A stretch of DNA of 64,000 bases from Paraburkholderia fynbosensis. Its GTDB lineage: Bacteria; Pseudomonadota; Gammaproteobacteria; Burkholderiales; Burkholderiaceae. Within the stretch, counting starts at the first letter, position 1. Each line of letters begins with the position of its first letter. The notes beneath the pieces are model-generated. The model had not been told where the DNA came from. It searched no databases and saw nothing but the letters and a program-made list of their open reading frames with translations. The position numbers and the translations under genes were made by a program. Positions 59,910-64,000 of this stretch are shown here, in pieces. The stretch is taken from the NCBI RefSeq assembly GCF_902859935.1, contig NZ_CADIKI010000015.1, positions 1-64,000 of the forward strand, in the 5' to 3' direction.

Positions 59910-61081
59910 TGGCGGCGGTTCTGTTTGTTCTTTCGTGTGTTTCCCTGCTGATCTGGGGCGTGCTGCTGCTCGGGCGCGGCGGCTTCTGGCGGGCGCGTCC
60001 CGCCGCGCCGCTGACTGTCGCGCCGCGCGCGACGTGGCCCGCGGTAGCCGCCGTGGTGCCGGCCCGCAATGAAGTCGACGTGATCGCCGAGGCGGTCACG
60101 ACGCTGCTGCAGCAAGACTATGCCGGCGCCTTTCACGTGATCGTCGTCGACGACCACAGCACCGACGGTACCGCCGAGGCCGCGCGCGCGGCCGCGCTGC
60201 ACCTGCAGTGCCCGGACCGGCTAACGGTGTTGAGCGCGAAGCCGTTGCCGCCGGGCTGGTCCGGCAAGGTATGGGCACAGTCGCAGGGTATCGAGGCGGT
60301 GCGCACGCTCGGCCTGCCCGCCGATTTCCTGCTGCTCACCGACGCCGACATCGGCCATCCCACGGACGCGGTCAAGCAGCTCGTCGCCCGCGCGGACGTA
60401 GAAAAGCGCGATCTGGTCTCGCTGATGGTGCGTCTGCGCTGCGATTCGTTCTGGGAGAAGGCGCTGATCCCGGCCTTCGTGTTCTTCTTCGCGAAGCTAT
60501 ACCCGTTCGCGTGGGTCAACAACCCGCGCAATCGCACCGCGGCGGCGGCGGGCGGCTGCATGCTGGTGCGACGCAGCGCGCTCGAAGAGGCCGGCGGCAT
60601 CGAGTCGATTCGCGCCGAACTGATCGACGATTGCAGCCTGGCCGCGCGCATCAAACACCGTGGCGCGGGACGTCATCCGATCCGTCTGGATGTGGCGGCG
60701 CGTAGCGTGTCGCTGCGTCCGTACGATAGCTGGCGCGAGATCTGGAACATGATCGCACGTACCGCCTTCACCCAGTTGCATTACTCGCCGCTGCTGCTGG
60801 CCGGCACGCTGGCCGGCATGACGATCATCTATCTGATGCCGCCCGTCGCCGCGCTGGTGCTCGGTCCGTTGGGCTGGCCCGCGTGGCTCGCATGGGCGGC
60901 CATGTGCTGCGCGTATGCGCCGATGCTGCGCTACTATCGCCGCTCGCCGTTGTGGGCGCCGTTTCTGCCGCTGGTAGCGCTGTTTTATGTCGGCGCGACG
61001 TTTGCGTCGGCGGTGCGTTACTGGCGCGGCAAGGGCGGTCAGTGGAAGGCGCGCGTTCAGGCGCCGGTGCAGGAGCGTTGA
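59909..61081 (+). CDS. hpnB: Hopene-associated glycosyltransferase HpnB
   Basis: The 390-residue protein is a membrane-bound GT2-type glycosyltransferase: an N-terminal hydrophobic helix (AVLFVLSCVSLLIWGVLLLG), then VPARNEVDVIAEAVTTLLQQ and IVVDDHSTDGT (nucleotide-sugar site), DFLLLTDADIGHP (DxD type metal site), a RRSALEEAGGIESI stretch, and three or four C-terminal membrane helices. It probably glycosylates a hopanoid or a precursor on the inner membrane. It starts one base inside the hpnC stop codon. A strong terminator follows. Confidence 0.9.
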   Translation: MAAVLFVLSCVSLLIWGVLLLGRGGFWRARPAAPLTVAPRATWPAVAAVVPARNEVDVIAEAVTTLLQQDYAGAFHVIVVDDHSTDGTAEAARAAALHLQCPDRLTVLSAKPLPPGWSGKVWAQSQGIEAVRTLGLPADFLLLTDADIGHPTDAVKQLVARADVEKRDLVSLMVRLRCDSFWEKALIPAFVFFFAKLYPFAWVNNPRNRTAAAAGGCMLVRRSALEEAGGIESIRAELIDDCSLAARIKHRGAGRHPIRLDVAARSVSLRPYDSWREIWNMIARTAFTQLHYSPLLLAGTLAGMTIIYLMPPVAALVLGPLGWPAWLAWAAMCCAYAPMLRYYRRSPLWAPFLPLVALFYVGATFASAVRYWRGKGGQWKARVQAPVQER

Positions 61082-61108
61082 CGCGGCGCGGTCGAATCGA
61101 GTTGACGA

Positions 61109-61139
61109 AAAAAAGCGGCGCTACGGCGCCGCTTTTTTT
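61109..61139 (+). terminator. Intrinsic terminator after hpnB
   Basis: GCGGCGC and GCGCCGC pair around TACG, with AAAAAA before and TTTTTTT after. It also faces the convergent 198-residue gene. Confidence 0.9.
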
Positions 61140-61142
61140 ATT

Positions 61143-61739
61143 TCACTGAGTCAGCAGCATGTAGAGCTGAATCACCACGTCCGGTGAAAACTGGAACGGC
61201 ACCCAGCCGTGACCGGTATGGCGCATCACCAGCAGGCGGTCGCCGTTCGACTGCTTCTGCACGGCCATGACCGGGTTCTTCGTCGAGACGAATTGCCAGC
61301 CCGGCGGGATGCCCGGCGGCTGCTCGAGCGTCATCGACGCGCGCGCGTTCGACAATTCCTCGATCAGTCGGCCGATCTGATCCGGGCGTAGCGCAACCAT
61401 CTGGTTGCCGATCTTCATCGTGATCTCGTCCTGCGACGGGCGATCGATTTCCAGCGTCGGCTGGAGTTGCACGGCCGGCTGTTCCGCCGGCGGCTCGCCG
61501 GCCGGTTCGGGCGCGGGCTCGCCGGCGACCGGCGCATTGTCCTCGACGGGGGCGGGCGCGGCCGTCTCAGACGCAATCGTCTGCGACGTGGATGCGGGCG
61601 CGACGTCCTCCGCAGGCGCGCGCAGCGCTGCGTTCTGTGCGGATGTCTCGGGGATGTTTTCGGGCTGCTGGGCCACGACAGCCTGAATGAGCTGATCGAC
61701 GCCCATCTCCAGCGCGCCGAGCTGTTCGTGAAGATTCAT
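61143..61739 (-). CDS. Hypothetical protein, Pro/Ala-rich with C-terminal folded part
   Basis: The 198-residue protein has a short helical start (MNLHEQLGALEMGVDQLIQA), an acidic Pro/Ala/Glu linker (~residues 25-95) and a folded C-terminal part (~100-198) with ALRPDQIGRLIEELSNARAS, WQFVSTKNPVMAVQKQSNGD and VVIQLYMLLTQ. I recognise no family. It lies convergent with hpnB and upstream of nothing on its own strand except hpnA 140 bases beyond. Expression with the hopanoid genes is possible but not shown. Confidence 0.6.
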   Translation of the reverse strand: MNLHEQLGALEMGVDQLIQAVVAQQPENIPETSAQNAALRAPAEDVAPASTSQTIASETAAPAPVEDNAPVAGEPAPEPAGEPPAEQPAVQLQPTLEIDRPSQDEITMKIGNQMVALRPDQIGRLIEELSNARASMTLEQPPGIPPGWQFVSTKNPVMAVQKQSNGDRLLVMRHTGHGWVPFQFSPDVVIQLYMLLTQ

Positions 61740-61879
61740 GCGAGGTTTCTCTGGTAAGACCCGCGATTTTACCTGCTGCGCGTAGGCTTTGACCTGTCAC
61801 GGACACGGGACTTGTAACAAAATGCTTACGGCCGCCGGATCATCCGGCGCGGCGCGAGGGCCGAGCTTGATGCGGCGGG

Positions 61880-62890
61880 TCACCGCTTCAGGTAGCCGGC
61901 CTCGCGGAACCATTCGAGCGCGTCGCGCAAACCTTCGCGATATGGCCGCGCGCGATAGCCGAGTTCGCGTTCCGCCTTCGCCGAGGCGAAATACATCTTG
62001 TTCTTCGACATCTTCAGGCCATCGACGGTGACGAACGGTTCGCGTTTCGTGATCTTCGCGACCGCTTCCGCGCCCATCGCGAGCGGATAGAGCGGCCAGC
62101 GCGGCAAACTGAGTGTCGGTGCCTTGCGGCCGGTCAGGGCGGCGATGTCCGCGAGCATCTGCTGAAGGGGCAGATTTTCGCCGCCGAGAATATAGCGCTC
62201 GCCGATCTTGCCGCGTTCGAGCGCGAGAAAGTGGCCGGCCGCGACGTCGTCCACGTGCACGAGGTTCAGGCCGGTATCGACGAACGCGGGAATCTTGCCG
62301 AGCGCCGCCTCGACGATGATGCGACCGGTCGGTGTCGGCTTGACGTCGCGCGGGCCGATCGGCGTGGAAGGATTGACGATCACCGCCGGCAGCCCGTCCT
62401 CGGCGATCATCCGCTCCACCGCGCGCTCGGCCAGCACCTTGCTGCGCTTGTACACGCCGATTGCCTGGTCGGCTTTGAGCGGCGAGGTTTCGTCGGCGGA
62501 CTGGCCCGAACTCGTCACCTCGAGCGTCGCCACGCTGCTCGTGTAGACGATGCGTTCGACGCCTTCCTTCAGCGCCGCGCGCATGGTCGCCTCGGTGCCT
62601 TCGAGGTTCGAGCGCTCGATCTCGCTCGGGTCGGGCGCCCACAGCCGATAGTCGGCCGCCACATGCAGCAGATAGCGCACGCCGCGCAGCGCGCTGCGCA
62701 TCGACGCTTCGTCGCGCATGTCGCCGACGACGATTTCCGCATCCAGCGCCTCGACGTTCTGGCGCGAACTGGTGGCGCGCACCAGCACGCGCACCTTGAA
62801 GCCCTTCTGTTGCGCGATGCGCGCCACCGACGAGCCGACGAAGCCGGAAGCGCCGGTCACGAGCACGAGGTCGCGATTCTGTTCGGTCAT
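61880..62890 (-). CDS. hpnA: Hopanoid-associated sugar epimerase HpnA (NAD-dependent)
   Basis: From ATG 62890, with AGGAAATGG upstream, the protein has 336 residues. It is a short-chain dehydrogenase/epimerase: LVLVTGASGFVGSSVARIAQ (Rossmann TGxxGxxG), the SDR Tyr/Lys pair in IGVYKRSKVLAERAV (YxxxK), and VNPSTPIGPRDVKPTPTG. HpnA is thought to alter a sugar on the hopanoid side chain or its precursor. The open frame runs upstream to 63064 but without conserved residues. It completes the hpn genes in this window and is transcribed towards the 198-residue gene. Confidence 0.92.
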   Translation of the reverse strand: MTEQNRDLVLVTGASGFVGSSVARIAQQKGFKVRVLVRATSSRQNVEALDAEIVVGDMRDEASMRSALRGVRYLLHVAADYRLWAPDPSEIERSNLEGTEATMRAALKEGVERIVYTSSVATLEVTSSGQSADETSPLKADQAIGVYKRSKVLAERAVERMIAEDGLPAVIVNPSTPIGPRDVKPTPTGRIIVEAALGKIPAFVDTGLNLVHVDDVAAGHFLALERGKIGERYILGGENLPLQQMLADIAALTGRKAPTLSLPRWPLYPLAMGAEAVAKITKREPFVTVDGLKMSKNKMYFASAKAERELGYRARPYREGLRDALEWFREAGYLKR

Positions 62891-63062
62891 TCTGTTTCCA
62901 TTTCCTGCATGACAGTCGACGGATTGTACGTGGCGCGCACGCGGTGTGGCGCGCCGCGTGCCTCGAACGGCACCGAAGAGTCCGTCGAACTGCATGAGAT
63001 CGAGCAGCCTCGCCGCGACGCGACTAGAATGCCGGCTTGAAAGATTGTGAGGAGAAGACGGC

Positions 63063-63356
63063 ATGGCCCCGGATCTCGATCAGCGGATCGAAACGTATCA
63101 CGTGCACGTACGCGGCTTGGTGCAGGGCGTCGGCTTTCGCCACGCGACAGTGCGGCAGGCGCACGCGCTCGGCATCAAGGGATGGGTCGCGAACCTCGAC
63201 GACGGCTCCGTCGAAGCGATGCTGCAGGGTTCGGCCAATCAGGTCGACCGGATGCTGTCGTGGCTGCGTCACGGGCCGCCGGCGGCGCGCGTGACGGAAG
63301 TGAGCGGCGAAGAGCGCTCGACGGAAAAGCGCTACGAGCGTTTCGAGCAGCACTGA
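63063..63356 (+). CDS. acyP: Acylphosphatase
   Basis: The 97-residue protein has the acylphosphatase signature YHVHVRGLVQGVGFRHATVR, with the catalytic Arg in GVGFR, and the Asn in GWVANLDDGSVEAMLQG. It hydrolyses acyl phosphates such as carbamoyl phosphate and 1,3-bisphosphoglycerate. It is divergent from hpnA with a 170-base gap and followed by a terminator. Confidence 0.93.
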   Translation: MAPDLDQRIETYHVHVRGLVQGVGFRHATVRQAHALGIKGWVANLDDGSVEAMLQGSANQVDRMLSWLRHGPPAARVTEVSGEERSTEKRYERFEQH

Positions 63357-63370
63357 GCGCAGCAGCGAAA

Positions 63371-63412
63371 AAAAGGCGGCGTGCCATCGTGTTGATGGCG
63401 CGCCGCCTTTTT
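63371..63412. terminator. Bidirectional intrinsic terminator
   Basis: GGCGGCG and CGCCGCC pair, extended inward by GCCATC/GATGGC, and are flanked by an A-run on the left and a T-run on the right. It separates the convergent acyP and egtD genes. Confidence 0.88.
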
Positions 63413-63436
63413 CGTTTGTGTCGAGACCGTCAGCGT

Positions 63437-64000
63437 TTATTGCGCCACCAGCAGGCTCTCCGCAAAGCCCCATTCGTCCTCGATCCACTGATGACTGCAC
63501 ACGAAGCCTGCACCGTCGGCAATCGCGGGCATCTCCTCCGCGCGATATTTGTGACTGCTCTCGGTCCAGATCGTTTCGCCTTGTTTGAGGGACACCGTCA
63601 ACTGCGCCGCGCCGATGCGCGCCGTGATATCGCGCTTCGCCCGCAGATGCATCTCGATGCTGCGCGCGTCGGGATTGAAGCGCGCGACGTGCTCGAACGC
63701 GTCGAGCGGCAAGTCGCCATCGAGTTCGCGGTTGATGCGCGCGAGCAGATTCAGATTGAACGACGCGGTCACGCCGATCGAATCGTCGTAGGCGGCCACC
63801 AGCACCGGCGTCGGCTTGATTAAATCCGTGCCGAGCAGCAATGCGTCGCCGGGCGCGAGCATGTTGCGGATTTCACGCAGAAAGCGCGTCGCCGCGAGTC
63901 TGCCGAAATTGCCGATGGTACTGCCGAGAAACAGAACGAGTAACCGCTCGTCCGGTGCGCGCTGCTTGCTCACTTCGGCGAGACCGGCCAGATAGTCACG
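63437..64000 (-). CDS. egtD: L-histidine N-alpha-methyltransferase EgtD, C-terminal part (runs off the window)
   Basis: The stop is at 63437 and the frame remains open to the right edge, so the gene is cut by the window end. Visible residues match EgtD: VLFLGSTIGNFGRLAATRFL (SAM-binding region), LLLGTDLIKPTPVLVAAYDD, FNLNLLARINRELDGD, and EMHLRAKRDI, then TESSHKYRAEEM near the C terminus. EgtD trimethylates histidine to hercynine, the first step of ergothioneine synthesis; partner genes would lie beyond 64000. A GTG at 63973 is internal and not a start. Confidence 0.9.
   Translation of the reverse strand, partial: RDYLAGLAEVSKQRAPDERLLVLFLGSTIGNFGRLAATRFLREIRNMLAPGDALLLGTDLIKPTPVLVAAYDDSIGVTASFNLNLLARINRELDGDLPLDAFEHVARFNPDARSIEMHLRAKRDITARIGAAQLTVSLKQGETIWTESSHKYRAEEMPAIADGAGFVCSHQWIEDEWGFAESLLVAQ

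Noticed and set aside
1..64000. tRNA, rRNA and riboswitch genes
   Set aside because: No cloverleaf, rRNA segment or recognisable riboswitch consensus was found on reading; a covariance-model scan could not be run.

Overview
The window looks like a secondary chromosome (chromosome-2 type replicon) of a Burkholderia-group betaproteobacterium, most likely Paraburkholderia or a close relative. The reasons are high-GC core genes, a Rep_3-type initiator beside parA and parB, parS palindromes of the TTTATGCGCATAAA type known from Burkholderia chromosome 2, and a hopanoid cluster of Burkholderia type. The genus is inferred from remembered gene order and protein similarity; no database search was made.

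Layout. 0-3.5 kb: wreckage of two mobile elements, a recombinase module resembling Rhizobium y4bA-D and IS66 fragments, one of them inverted. 4-5 kb: a BON-domain protein overlapping a membrane-anchored unknown. 5.5-17.6 kb: a mobile defence island with a KfrA-like protein and a tyrosine recombinase (overlapping ATGA), a Hachiman-like nuclease/helicase pair, and on the opposite strand a short prokaryotic Argonaute translationally coupled to a protein joining a Mrr-like nuclease fold, a TIR domain and an APAZ domain. A DUF6236-like membrane protein and an eleven-copy 76-bp tandem repeat follow. 19-25 kb: ordinary chromosomal genes (outer-membrane barrel, DUF1348, TetR, YceI, tdh-kbl with a divergent cupin regulator).

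24.9-34.1 kb is the replication and partition region: a LexA-box-controlled small gene, a XerD-like recombinase that has lost key catalytic residues, a KfrA-like zinc-ribbon coiled-coil protein, about 2 kb of non-coding DNA holding some 19 iterons (consensus about AGGTGAGGNNTTTCGGGA) with two more in inverse orientation, the initiator gene, parB and parA with a parS site between them, and more parS sites beyond parA. 34.4-41 kb holds arsC, an SsuA-like binding protein, a GntP permease, small proteins, a three-box DnaA cluster and an FMN reductase. 41-46 kb holds a hybrid histidine kinase and an overlapping operon of receiver, CheC-like phosphatase and diguanylate cyclase.

46.3-62.9 kb is a hopanoid island: hpnD-hpnE-shc-hpnG, then hpnN-mlaA facing hpnM, hpnH-ispH, hpnC-hpnB and hpnA. 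HpnC, HpnD and HpnE make squalene from farnesyl diphosphate, Shc cyclises it, HpnH and HpnG extend the side chain, and HpnN/HpnM with MlaA probably handle envelope transport. IspH supplies the isoprenoid precursors. The window ends with acylphosphatase and a partial egtD.
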